Shown one piece after another: positions 1 through 6,776 of a stretch of 12,331 bases of DNA. Below the pieces are notes generated by a model. The model did no database searches, was not told where the DNA came from, and worked only from the letters and a program-made list of their open reading frames with translations. The position numbers and the translations under genes are program-made. Source of the stretch: JBEVEP01 sp040512755 (GTDB lineage: Bacteria > Pseudomonadota > Alphaproteobacteria > Rhizobiales > Rhizobiaceae); assembly GCA_040512755.1 (NCBI GenBank), contig JBEVEP010000366.1, positions 1 to 12,331 on the forward strand, in the 5' to 3' direction. The number at the start of each line of letters is the position of its first letter. Within the stretch, counting starts at the first letter, position 1.

Positions 1-1148
1 GTGGCAGCCATCCAGCCAAGGAATGTGACCAGTGCGGTGAGATGCACGACCGGCGAATAGAGCCTGGCAGCCCGGTCAGCCAGCCGGCGATAATGTGCGC
101 GGCCGTCCTCCGCCGCTGCCATGAGCCCCACCATCTCCGCAACGAACGAGTTCCTCGCGCTCGAAGTCGCCCGCATCGTCAGCGCGCCCGTGAGGTTCAG
201 CGTTCCCGATCGCAACTGGGACCCCGCGGTCACGGTCAGCGGCAGGCTTTCTCCGGTAACGATCGAGAAGTCGACATCGGAGCTTCCGCGCTCAACCACG
301 CCATCAACCAGAATCCGGTCGCCAGGCGCCACGGCAAGGTGCATTCCGGGTTCGATTTCGCCTGCAGGCAGATAGTCGCGGCTCCCATCCTTCCTGATGA
401 CCGTGGCGCCGCGCGGCATCATCCGCGTCAGGCCGACAACCGCATTGCGCGCCTTGGTGCGCATCATGTGATCGAGCGTGCGGCCGATCAGCAGGAAGAA
501 CAACAGCGACGTCGCGGCGTCGAAATAGGCGTGCGGCCCGTTGGTCGCGGTGTCGTAGATGCTGATCGCAAAGGCGAGGCACACGCCAATCGAGATCGGT
601 ACGTCCATGTTGGTGCGACCCTGCCTGAGCGCCGACCAGGCCGAGACGAAGAATATCCGGCCTGAGTAAAGGAGCGCCGGGAGCGCGAGGGCTGCCGATA
701 TCCAGTGGAAGGCCTGACGAGTTTCGGCGCTTGCGCCCGACCAAACGGAGACGGATAGCAGCATGATGTTCATCGCCGCAAAGCCCGCAACCGCCAGCGC
801 CCGGACTTGCCGATCCAGTTCGGGATCCCGGCGATCCTCCTCGGCGTCGAAAAGATTGGCCTTGTAGCCGGCCTGCTCGAGTGCCTCAACGAGCGGCGGC
901 ACTTCTTTGCCTCGCCATTTCACCGAAACACGCCTGGTCGAAAGATTGACGCGGGCCTGCTCGACGCCTTCGATCTTGCGCACGGCGCCTTCTATCGTCC
1001 GGATGCAGGCGGCGCAGTGAACTGCGGGCACCGAAAGATCGATCTGGCGAAGGCCGTCCTGCAGGTCGCGGCTGGCGAGCAGCAGTTCCTCGCGTGAGGG
1101 CGCATCATCGACCGCCGGGAAAGCCGTCGTGGGCGCGCAGCAAGTCAT
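1..1148 (-). CDS. fixI: FixI/CcoI copper-translocating P-type ATPase, C-terminus cut off by window edge
   Basis: Heavy-metal P1B-type ATPase that exports or inserts copper at the inner membrane for assembly of the cbb3 oxidase CuB centre. Reading the minus strand from ATG at 1148 gives an open frame of about 382 codons running off position 1. The N-terminus is Cys-rich (MTCCAP), followed by a metal-binding domain with HCAACIRTIEG (Cys45 and Cys48). Hydrophobic segments lie near residues 118-136, 147-168, 183-198 and 210-225. The actuator-domain TGES motif is at 298-301, and another membrane segment begins at the edge. The CPC motif, phosphorylation Asp and ATP-binding domain would lie outside the window. 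The start overlaps the stop of the upstream DUF2189 gene by 4 bp (ATGA), so translation is probably coupled. The Cys-rich start and position in a cbb3 operon favour FixI over a general CopA. A fixS gene could follow outside the window. Confidence 0.93.
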   Translation of the reverse strand, partial: MTCCAPTTAFPAVDDAPSREELLLASRDLQDGLRQIDLSVPAVHCAACIRTIEGAVRKIEGVEQARVNLSTRRVSVKWRGKEVPPLVEALEQAGYKANLFDAEEDRRDPELDRQVRALAVAGFAAMNIMLLSVSVWSGASAETRQAFHWISAALALPALLYSGRIFFVSAWSALRQGRTNMDVPISIGVCLAFAISIYDTATNGPHAYFDAATSLLFFLLIGRTLDHMMRTKARNAVVGLTRMMPRGATVIRKDGSRDYLPAGEIEPGMHLAVAPGDRILVDGVVERGSSDVDFSIVTGESLPLTVTAGSQLRSGTLNLTGALTMRATSSARNSFVAEMVGLMAAAEDGRAHYRRLADRAARLYSPVVHLTALVTFLGWMAA

Positions 1149-1921
1149 CTCATCGCCTTGTACGCATGCCAGGTGGCGTGGCCGAGGACCGGGAAGGTGA
1201 CGATCAGTCCAACCAGCCCGGTAGCGACGCTCACAAGGAAAAGCGCAAGAACAATGATGCCCCAGGTGATCATCACCGGCAGATTGCTCCACACCAGTGA
1301 AATGCTCGTCCCCATCCCGGTGAAGGCGTCGATGTCCTCATCAAGCAGCATGGGAATCGAGAAGGTGCTGATCGCGAAGGAGAACGCGGCAAAGATGCCC
1401 CCGACAACGCTGCCGACCAAAAGCATTGCCAAGCCCGTACCGGTGGTGAACAGCATCTCCGTGACATGATCGAGGCCCGGAAATGGGCGCAGTCCGAAGA
1501 ACAGCGCATAGATGATCACAGCCGCCCGCATCCATGTCAGCATGAGCAGGCAGAGGATTGCGCCAGTGAACCAGACCTGCGCACCGGATTTGGCTCTGAC
1601 GAAAATCATGCTGGAGAGAGAAAGCGGCTCGCCGTTCATGATGGCGCGGCTTTTCTGGTAGAGGCCGATGGCGAGCAGCGGCCCCACCACCATGAAACCG
1701 GCGAGCGCCGGAAACAGGATATAGTCGTGGCCGAGCGCAATTAGCGCCCAAACGATGCCCAGCGAGATCGCAAAGACCGCCAGGCCGTAGGCCAGACTGA
1801 GTTCCGGCCTGATCAGGAAATCGCGCCAGCCTGACGCGAGCCAGCCAAAAGCAGCGTTGGCCGGCAAATTGCGCCGATTGCGCTCGATATAGGGCCTGAC
1901 CTCGGCGTGTTCGCTGGTCAT
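1145..1921 (-). CDS. DUF2189-type polytopic inner-membrane protein within the cbb3 operon
   Basis: Hydrophobic protein of 258 aa with no biochemical function that I can assign. After a polar N-terminus of about 40 residues come membrane segments near residues 41-62, 66-88, 114-142, 160-188 and 215-247 (the longer stretches may be hairpins). A conserved-looking cytosolic link carries GLYQKSRAIMNGEPLSL (about 86-102). The pattern resembles the predicted integral membrane family DUF2189, which I recall seeing near terminal oxidase genes in alphaproteobacteria; this is from memory, not a search. ATG at 1921 is preceded by GAGGGA at a spacing of about 7 nt. The gene lies 15 bp after the 75-aa protein gene and overlaps fixI by 4 bp, so it is part of the oxidase operon. 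A role in assembly or metal/heme handling is inference from position only. Confidence 0.85.
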   Translation of the reverse strand: MTSEHAEVRPYIERNRRNLPANAAFGWLASGWRDFLIRPELSLAYGLAVFAISLGIVWALIALGHDYILFPALAGFMVVGPLLAIGLYQKSRAIMNGEPLSLSSMIFVRAKSGAQVWFTGAILCLLMLTWMRAAVIIYALFFGLRPFPGLDHVTEMLFTTGTGLAMLLVGSVVGGIFAAFSFAISTFSIPMLLDEDIDAFTGMGTSISLVWSNLPVMITWGIIVLALFLVSVATGLVGLIVTFPVLGHATWHAYKAMR

Positions 1922-1936
1922 ATCATTTCCCTCATC

Positions 1937-2164
1937 TCAGCACGCGGATTTCGCGGCGCTGTATTGCAGCCCGGATGCCTGGCCGCCTGAGGCCTTCAGG
2001 TGCGGCACACAGTCGGGCTGCGACTGGAACGCCACATAGATCAGATGTGCATTGGCGAGGATGAAGACAGCCGCCACAGCAACAACAGTCGCATAAGCGG
2101 TCAGTCGCCAGTTGAGGTTCAACCTCTGGCCAACCGTGGCAGCATTCCTGTCGGACATCTTCAC
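1937..2164 (-). CDS. Small one-helix membrane protein with two cysteines, between fixP and DUF2189
   Basis: A 75-aa protein read from GTG at 2164, whose start overlaps the fixP stop codon (GTGA). AGGGA sits 7 nt before this GTG, while the in-frame ATG two codons later has a spacing of 13, so GTG is preferred. Residues 21-45 form one transmembrane helix, followed by FQSQPDCVPHLK, a Gly/Ser-rich linker and a C-terminus ending in Cys (Cys52 and Cys75). With the positive N-terminal part inside, the short Cys-bearing tail would face the periplasm. Its slot is where fixG/fixH normally sit. The helix followed by an aromatic 'AxLxYVAF'-like turn vaguely resembles the start of FixH, but the protein is about half FixH length and lacks the rest. 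A small assembly or copper-related factor is possible; function is unknown. Confidence 0.75.
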   Translation of the reverse strand: MKMSDRNAATVGQRLNLNWRLTAYATVVAVAAVFILANAHLIYVAFQSQPDCVPHLKASGGQASGLQYSAAKSAC

Positions 2165-3039
2165 TTTGCGGTCCCTAATTGCTGGACGTAAAGCGCGAGG
2201 AGCTTGATCCCCTCCGGCGTCAGCCTATCCCGCCAATGAGGCATGTGACCCTTGCGGCCGCCGTAGACGGCCCCATGGATGTTGGCCATACCTGCGCCGT
2301 AGATCCACGTTCCGTCGGTAAGGTTCGGCGCGCCGACATCCCGAAGGCCTTTCCCGTCCTCGCCATGACAGGAGGCGCATGTGGTTTTGAACACCTCCCG
2401 GCCGGCGGCGATTTGTTCCTCGTTTGGCGTTCCCTCGTGTTCACCCTCCGACAGTGACCGGACATAGGCCACGACATCGACAATCTGCTCGCGCTTGAGA
2501 AGACCGTCGCGCCCGAAAGCCGGCATCTCGGACACCCTTGTGTCGTCATTGGTTGAATTTATGCCGACCGTGATCGTCTCGGCGATCATCTGAGGCTCAC
2601 CACCCCACAGCCACGCTTTTGCGGACAAATTCGGGAAGCCCGGCCCGCCGCTGGCCGTCACCCCATGGCAGGCCGCGCAGTTGTCGACGAACAGCGTCCG
2701 GCCCGTCTCCATCACATGCTTCATGAGGTCCGGATCTGCCTGGATGGCGGCAAAGTCCATCCCGCCGATCTTGTCCATCCAGGCCGCCCGTTCGGATTTC
2801 GCGGCCTCGACCTGCTCGGTGACAATCTGGCGCTGGTCATTGCCGAGCAGGCCCTTTGTGTAGGTCGTGCCCAGCGGCCAGGCCGGCATCAGAAGCCAGT
2901 ATCCGAAGGCAAAGAGCGCCCCTACCACGAGGAAAAACAGCACGACTTTCGGAATAGGCGTATTGAGCTCTTTAATCCCATTCCATTCGTGGCCGGTCGT
3001 CGTCCGGCCGGTGATCGGATCACGCTCGCCTAAGTGCAC
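2161..3039 (-). CDS. fixP: cbb3-type cytochrome c oxidase diheme subunit III (FixP/CcoP)
   Basis: Membrane-anchored diheme cytochrome c that passes electrons from soluble or bc1-linked cytochrome c to FixO/FixN. The 292-aa protein has the typical FixP start, with TGHEWNGIKELN near residues 15-26, then one membrane helix at about 31-52 and two periplasmic cytochrome c domains. The heme sites are CAACH (121-125) and CASCH (221-225). The likely axial methionines lie in EMPAFG (Met172) and GHMPHW (Met266). Length is normal for alphaproteobacterial FixP. The start is GTG at 3039, inside the end of fixQ (10-bp overlap), with AAGGA upstream; no better in-frame ATG fits the family N-terminus. The last codon region also carries the start of the 75-aa gene. 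Confidence 0.96.
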   Translation of the reverse strand: MHLGERDPITGRTTTGHEWNGIKELNTPIPKVVLFFLVVGALFAFGYWLLMPAWPLGTTYTKGLLGNDQRQIVTEQVEAAKSERAAWMDKIGGMDFAAIQADPDLMKHVMETGRTLFVDNCAACHGVTASGGPGFPNLSAKAWLWGGEPQMIAETITVGINSTNDDTRVSEMPAFGRDGLLKREQIVDVVAYVRSLSEGEHEGTPNEEQIAAGREVFKTTCASCHGEDGKGLRDVGAPNLTDGTWIYGAGMANIHGAVYGGRKGHMPHWRDRLTPEGIKLLALYVQQLGTAK

Positions 3040-3191
3040 GGCTTGTCGTCCTTGTCGAGGATGCTTTCGCCGGCGCGCTTATGTTTGGCGCGGTTCGATG
3101 GCCAATAGGCATAGGCGATCACGCCTATTGCCAGGGCAATCAGATAGAAGAGCCCCCAGCTCTTGGCGAACGCCACTACTGCATCATGCAT
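3030..3191 (-). CDS. fixQ: cbb3-type cytochrome c oxidase small subunit IV (FixQ/CcoQ)
   Basis: A 53-aa protein found by reading the minus strand between fixO and fixP. It begins MHDAVVAFAKSWGLFYL, has one transmembrane helix (about residues 12-29), then a basic stretch (PSNRAKHKRAGESI) and a charged tail ending DDKPCT. Known CcoQ proteins have this one-helix layout and stabilise the association of CcoP with the CcoNO core. ATG at 3191 follows GGAGG at 8 nt spacing. The gene lies 3 bp after fixO and overlaps the fixP start by 10 bp. It is short enough to be missed by automated calling, but the position, ribosome binding site and helix-plus-basic-turn layout make the call firm. Confidence 0.92.
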   Translation of the reverse strand: MHDAVVAFAKSWGLFYLIALAIGVIAYAYWPSNRAKHKRAGESILDKDDKPCT

Positions 3192-3194
3192 GTG

Positions 3195-3929
3195 TCAGTC
3201 CTCCAGCGCTGTCTGATCGAGCTTGGCCGCAGCATCCGTGAGGTGGCCGAGCACCTGCACATATGCGACGAGCGCATCCATTTCGGTCAGCCGTCCGGGA
3301 TCGTCGTCGAAGGCGCGAACGTTGGTCGCCTCCCCATAGCGGTCGCTGACCTCACTTGCTTCGGGGCTGTCAGGAGCAGCCTGACCGAACGCGTCGGAAG
3401 TTGCGTTGGCGATCATCTCATCAGTGTATGGAACGCCGACCGCCCGCATCGCCGCGAGGTTCTCGCCAAGATCATCGGTCCTGAGTGCATTGCGCAGCAG
3501 CCAGGGATAGGCGGGCATGATCGATTCGGGCACGACATCACGTGGATTGTCGAGATGCGCAACGTGCCAGGCATCCGAGTATTTCTCGCCGATGCGGGCG
3601 AGATCGGGGCCTGTCCGTTTCGATCCCCACAGCATCGGATGGTCGTATTTCGATTCAACGGCCAGCGAATAATGCCCGAAACGCTCGAGATCGTCGCGCA
3701 ACGTCCGGATCATCTGCGAATGGCAGGCATAGCAGCCCTCACGCATGTATATATTGCGGCCGGCGAGCTCGAGCGGGGTATAGACCCGCATGTCCGGCGC
3801 CTCCTCCACTGTCTCGCCGATCGTGAACAGCGGAGCAATCTCGACCAGGCCGCCGATCGATGCGACGCCCACAATGGCCAGCACGAAACCGACAGCGCTC
3901 CGTTCGATCTTGCGATGGAAATCAGGCAT
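3195..3929 (-). CDS. fixO: cbb3-type cytochrome c oxidase monoheme subunit II (FixO/CcoO)
   Basis: Membrane-anchored monoheme cytochrome c subunit that relays electrons from FixP to FixN. The 244-aa protein starts MPDFHRKIERS, a typical FixO N-terminus, has an uncleaved helix at about residues 13-33, and carries GCYACHSQMIRTLRDD with the heme-c motif C66-Y-A-C69-H70. Downstream come family blocks such as HPMLWGSKRTGPDLARIG, the Met-bearing PESIMPAYPWL (likely axial Met) and a C-terminal TEMDALVAYVQVLG helix. Length is normal for the family. It lies 5 bp after the fixN stop and 3 bp before fixQ. GGGGAG lies about 8 nt before the ATG. Confidence 0.97.
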   Translation of the reverse strand: MPDFHRKIERSAVGFVLAIVGVASIGGLVEIAPLFTIGETVEEAPDMRVYTPLELAGRNIYMREGCYACHSQMIRTLRDDLERFGHYSLAVESKYDHPMLWGSKRTGPDLARIGEKYSDAWHVAHLDNPRDVVPESIMPAYPWLLRNALRTDDLGENLAAMRAVGVPYTDEMIANATSDAFGQAAPDSPEASEVSDRYGEATNVRAFDDDPGRLTEMDALVAYVQVLGHLTDAAAKLDQTALED

Positions 3930-3934
3930 CGTCC

Positions 3935-5596
3935 TTACTCCCCGGGCTGAACATTGCCCTCGCGCGCGGCGAGGGGAACGTCCTGCCCTGCAGCCGTCTC
4001 GGCATACGGCTCGCGGGCCTGCCTGATGGTCATGAATATATTGTACGAACCAACGATGGCGCCCAGAAGGAAGAACAGACCGCCAATGGTGCGCGCGATG
4101 TAGTAGGGGTGCATCGCAACCATCGAGTCTATGAACGAGAATTGGAGCGTACCGCTGTCATTGTAGGTGCGCCACATCAGGCCCTGGATGATGCCTGAGT
4201 TCCACATTGCAAAGACGTAGATGATCGTGCCGGCGAGCGCCAACCAGAAGTGGACTTCCACAAGGCCAGCCGAGTACATGCGCTCCCGTTTCCACATCCA
4301 TGGCACGAGGGCATAGATCGAGCCGAAGGTGATCATCGCCACCCAGCCGAGCGCGCCCGCATGAACGTGGCCGACGGTCCAGTCGGTGTAATGCGACAGC
4401 GAATTCACGGCCCGAATAGCCAGGAACGAACCCTCGAAGGTTGACAGGCCGTAGAAGACGGCTGCCACCATCATGAAGCGCAAAGTGGCGTCGTCGCGCA
4501 CCTTGTGCCACGCGCCATTGAGCGTCGCGAGCGCATTGCCGGCCGACGCCCAGGACGGCACCAGCAGCACCAGCGAAAAGGTCATGCCGAGTGTCTGCAC
4601 CCATTGCGGCAGGGCCGTGTAATGAAGATGGTGCGAACCGGCCCACATGTACATGAATGTGATGCCCCAGAAGCTGATGATTGAGAGCCTGTAGGAGAAA
4701 ATCGGCCGCCCGGCGCGCTTCGGCAGGTAGTAATACATCATGCCGAGGAAGCCGGCAGTCAGGAAGAAGGCGACGGCATTGTGGCCATACCACCACTGGG
4801 TCATCGCATCCTGCACGCCGGAAAAGAGCGAGTAGCTCTTGGTGCTTCCGAGCGAAACCGGCACAGCCAGATTGTTGACAATGTGGAGGATCGCGACGAC
4901 CACGATGAAGGCCATATAGTACCAGTTGGCGACATAGATGTGCGGCTCCTTGCGCCGCGCCAACGTGCGAATGTAGATCAGGAAATAGACGACCCAGACG
5001 ATCACCAGCCAGATGTCGGCATACCATTCGGGTTCGGCATACTCCTTCGACTGGGTGACCCCCATCAGGTAGCCCGTGGCCGCAACGATGCAGAAGAGGT
5101 TGTAGCCAAGCAGCACGAACCACGGGCTGATCTGATCCGGCAATCTGGCGCGCGATGTCCGCTGCAGCACATGGAATGAGGTTGCGATCAGCGCGTTGCC
5201 GCCAAAACCAAAGATGACGCCGCTCGTGTGGATCGGCCGCAGTCGGCCAAAACTTGCCCACGCGGCGTCGAAAGTCAGCTCCGGCCAGGCGAGAAGGGCC
5301 GCCACCCAAACGCCGACGAACATGCCGGCAACTGCCCAGATCATTGCCAGGACGATGCCGACCTTCGTTGGGTCGTCGTAATAGTCCTCATACTGTGATG
5401 GATCGGGTTCCGGCGCATCCAGTTTGGTCAGCATGAACCCGCTGAGCGCGAGGCTCAGAACGAGCACAATGAACCCGTGCACGCCAAAGGCTTCGCCCCG
5501 CCCAGCGACCGCCATTGCAAGACCCGCAGCGGCGACAATAAGCAGGAGGACAAGTCCGCTCACCCGTTCGGTGACGCTTAACCTGGCAATCATCAT
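3935..5596 (-). CDS. fixN: cbb3-type cytochrome c oxidase catalytic subunit I (FixN/CcoN)
   Basis: Catalytic subunit that reduces O2 to water with high affinity and pumps protons; it holds heme b, heme b3 and CuB. I start it at ATG 5596 (553 aa). A 13-codon extension to a TTG at 5635 exists but has no family support, while GGAG lies 10 nt before the ATG. Numbering from this ATG, the heme b ligand is expected at His123 (RPIHTSGVIFGFGGN). CuB ligands are His272 (WWYGHNAVAFF) and His322/His323 (WAGSHHLHYTALP), the cross-linkable Tyr is Tyr316, and His410/His412 (GHVHAGALGW) serve hemes b3 and b. The acidic insert SQYEDYYDDPTKVG separates two N-terminal helices from the core, as in other rhizobial FixN. 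One oddity is Ser at 321, where the motif is usually GPHH. First gene of the operon, downstream of an FNR/FixK box. Confidence 0.97.
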   Translation of the reverse strand: MMIARLSVTERVSGLVLLLIVAAAGLAMAVAGRGEAFGVHGFIVLVLSLALSGFMLTKLDAPEPDPSQYEDYYDDPTKVGIVLAMIWAVAGMFVGVWVAALLAWPELTFDAAWASFGRLRPIHTSGVIFGFGGNALIATSFHVLQRTSRARLPDQISPWFVLLGYNLFCIVAATGYLMGVTQSKEYAEPEWYADIWLVIVWVVYFLIYIRTLARRKEPHIYVANWYYMAFIVVVAILHIVNNLAVPVSLGSTKSYSLFSGVQDAMTQWWYGHNAVAFFLTAGFLGMMYYYLPKRAGRPIFSYRLSIISFWGITFMYMWAGSHHLHYTALPQWVQTLGMTFSLVLLVPSWASAGNALATLNGAWHKVRDDATLRFMMVAAVFYGLSTFEGSFLAIRAVNSLSHYTDWTVGHVHAGALGWVAMITFGSIYALVPWMWKRERMYSAGLVEVHFWLALAGTIIYVFAMWNSGIIQGLMWRTYNDSGTLQFSFIDSMVAMHPYYIARTIGGLFFLLGAIVGSYNIFMTIRQAREPYAETAAGQDVPLAAREGNVQPGE

Positions 5597-5720
5597 GTTA
5601 TGCCCACTCCAGCAAATGAACGCTGCGCACAACAAGTAGCTCGGTCAGCATACGACTTCAAAACCATTGCCCGCAACCAAGAAGGACATGAACCTCGTCA
5701 TATCTCTGAACACTCGATCG

Positions 5721-5736
5721 GAAGGATGATTCCTTC
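5721..5736. repeat. Perfect short hairpin in the fixN leader
   Basis: GAAGGA-TGAT-TCCTTC is a perfect inverted repeat with 6-bp arms and a 4-nt loop. If transcription starts about 41 bp from the centre of the FNR/FixK box (near 5750), this hairpin falls near the 5' end of the fixN transcript. It could stabilise the mRNA end or be chance; there is no T-run to support a terminator. Confidence 0.4.
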
Positions 5737-5784
5737 GCGTGACAGCGATCCCAGCGGTACCTATCGCCTCGTTCTACCGGCGCA

Positions 5785-5798
5785 TTGATCCAGGTCAA
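5785..5798 (-). promoter_or_regulatory. FNR/FixK-type box upstream of fixN
   Basis: The sequence TTGATCCAGGTCAA matches the FNR/FixK palindrome TTGAT-N4-ATCAA at 9 of 10 informative positions, with one change in the right half. It lies about 190 bp before the fixN ATG. If it acts as a class II site centred at -41.5, transcription would start near 5750 and the mRNA would have a leader of about 150 nt. FnrN is encoded next door and its recognition helix has the residues that read TTGAT, so it is the obvious candidate activator. Confidence 0.8.
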
Positions 5799-5852
5799 AC
5801 TGGCGGATTTTTCAGCTGTCACTCTTGGCGGTTTTGTTAGTGGGGTGCGCGC

Positions 5853-5871
5853 GGCAAGAACGGTTGCTGCC
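5853..5871. promoter_or_regulatory. 19-bp imperfect palindrome, possible operator
   Basis: GGCANNAAC-N-GTTNNTGCC is a 19-bp symmetric element (seven matched pairs per side pair, two mismatched positions on each side of the centre). It lies between the fnrN stop and the fixN FNR box, about 77 bp upstream of the box centre on the minus strand. It does not match the FNR motif. It could be an operator for a second regulator or a weak structure at the fnrN mRNA end. Confidence 0.3.
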
Positions 5872-5915
5872 CGGCCAATCTACGTCCACATCGATAGGAG
5901 GAGGGAGATCGTCGA

Positions 5916-6644
5916 TTAGTCGCCTGAGCGGGCTGCCAGGCGGGCCATGTTATCGACCGTTATGCGCCGATTGTTTTCGATTTGGATGACACCCTTTGAG
6001 CGCAGCCTGGTCATTTGCCGGCTCACGGTTTCGATCGTAAGTCCCAAAAACGCCGCCATATCAGCCCGGGTAAGGGGCAGATCGAAGACCGTCGTCCCTC
6101 GGTCGGAGTCTGCCGTCGGATCTATGTTGTGCGCGATGAGCAACAGGAAGCTTGCGACCTTTTCCGCAGCGGTCTTGCGGCCGAGTGTCACCATCCAGGC
6201 GCGCGCGTCGTCAAGCTGCCGGAGCGTCTGCTTCAGCAAGCGCTGCTCCAATCCGGGCGCCTCCTGCATCATGCGGTCGACGGCCGCTTTGGGAAACGAG
6301 CAAAGCGAAACGTCCGTTGCCGCTTCCGCGCTAACGTCGCTTTCTGCTTTAAACGGCCGTCCCAGAAAATCTGGTGCGAATTGCAGTCCGACAATCTGCT
6401 CGCGGCCATCAGACAGCGTCTTGGTGAGCTTCACCACCCCGGACAGGATATTCGAGTAGCTTACCACGGGCTCTTTATCGCCGAACAATTCGGCGCCGGC
6501 ATCAACCTTTCGCCTTGACGATGTTTTCGCCAGCGCAATCAGCTGCTTCGGGTTCAATGCGCCGCACACCCCGCGATGACGCACCTCGCACGCCTGACAC
6601 AGCACCGGCACATCCGAATTGTGTATGTCCAGTCGTTGATCCAT
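5916..6644 (-). CDS. fnrN: FnrN-type oxygen-sensing transcription regulator (CRP/FNR family)
   Basis: A 242-aa activator expected to dimerise and bind TTGAT-N4-ATCAA under low oxygen. The N-terminus has VLCQACEVRHRGVCGAL with Cys16, Cys19 and Cys27, and a fourth Cys at 115 (SLCSF). This spacing matches the [4Fe-4S] ligands of E. coli FNR and separates it from Cys-poor FixK. A cyclic-nucleotide-fold domain spans about 35-140, a dimer helix about 140-165, and the C-terminal helix-turn-helix about 192-213, with E205-T-V-S208-R209 as the recognition residues typical of FNR-class TTGAT readers. It is divergent from hemN across a perfect FNR box, so autoregulation is likely. The fixN box lies just downstream. 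ATG at 6644 has only a weak ribosome binding site, but the Cys motif sits at the expected distance from it. FixK is the main alternative name; the four cysteines argue for FnrN. Confidence 0.92.
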   Translation of the reverse strand: MDQRLDIHNSDVPVLCQACEVRHRGVCGALNPKQLIALAKTSSRRKVDAGAELFGDKEPVVSYSNILSGVVKLTKTLSDGREQIVGLQFAPDFLGRPFKAESDVSAEAATDVSLCSFPKAAVDRMMQEAPGLEQRLLKQTLRQLDDARAWMVTLGRKTAAEKVASFLLLIAHNIDPTADSDRGTTVFDLPLTRADMAAFLGLTIETVSRQMTRLRSKGVIQIENNRRITVDNMARLAARSGD

Positions 6645-6710
6645 CGCGGAAGAGCTTACCGTTTCGGCAGCCTATTAGCAGTGCGGCATATCACCCTGAT
6701 TTGTTCCGAT

Positions 6711-6724
6711 TTGATCGAGATCAA
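6711..6724. promoter_or_regulatory. Perfect FNR/FixK box between fnrN and hemN
   Basis: TTGATCGAGATCAA is an exact match to the palindromic TTGAT-N4-ATCAA consensus. It is centred at 6717.5, about 59 bp before the hemN TTG and 73 bp before the fnrN ATG. A class II arrangement would put the hemN transcription start near 6759, leaving a leader of about 18 nt with the ribosome binding site inside it. Toward fnrN, the same arrangement would give a start near 6676. One site could therefore activate hemN and activate or restrain fnrN. Confidence 0.88.
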
Positions 6725-6776
6725 GGTCCGGGCCCGCAGAGCCGCGCATTGCGGCTGAACAAATGAGGATCGCTCC

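Larger units (their letters stand above)
5597..5915. other. 319-bp intergenic region between fixN and fnrN
   Basis: No convincing gene lies here. On the minus strand it holds the probable fixN promoter and leader. From distal to proximal these are a 19-bp imperfect palindrome at 5853-5871, the FNR/FixK-type box at 5785-5798, and a perfect 6-bp hairpin at 5721-5736. A 62-codon plus-strand frame (5600-5788) and an 18-codon minus-strand frame (5645-5701) lack ribosome binding sites and family-like features. No terminator with a T-run is evident after fnrN. Confidence 0.6.

Noticed and set aside
42..744. Several open frames on both strands (42-665 and 121-375 plus, 304-744 minus)
   Set aside because: They lie inside fixI, whose minus-strand frame shows the metal-binding domain, helices and TGES motif; the others are shadows.
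4158..5309. A 383-codon minus-strand frame overlapping fixN in another frame
   Set aside because: It is an Arg/His-rich out-of-frame reading of fixN, without membrane segments.
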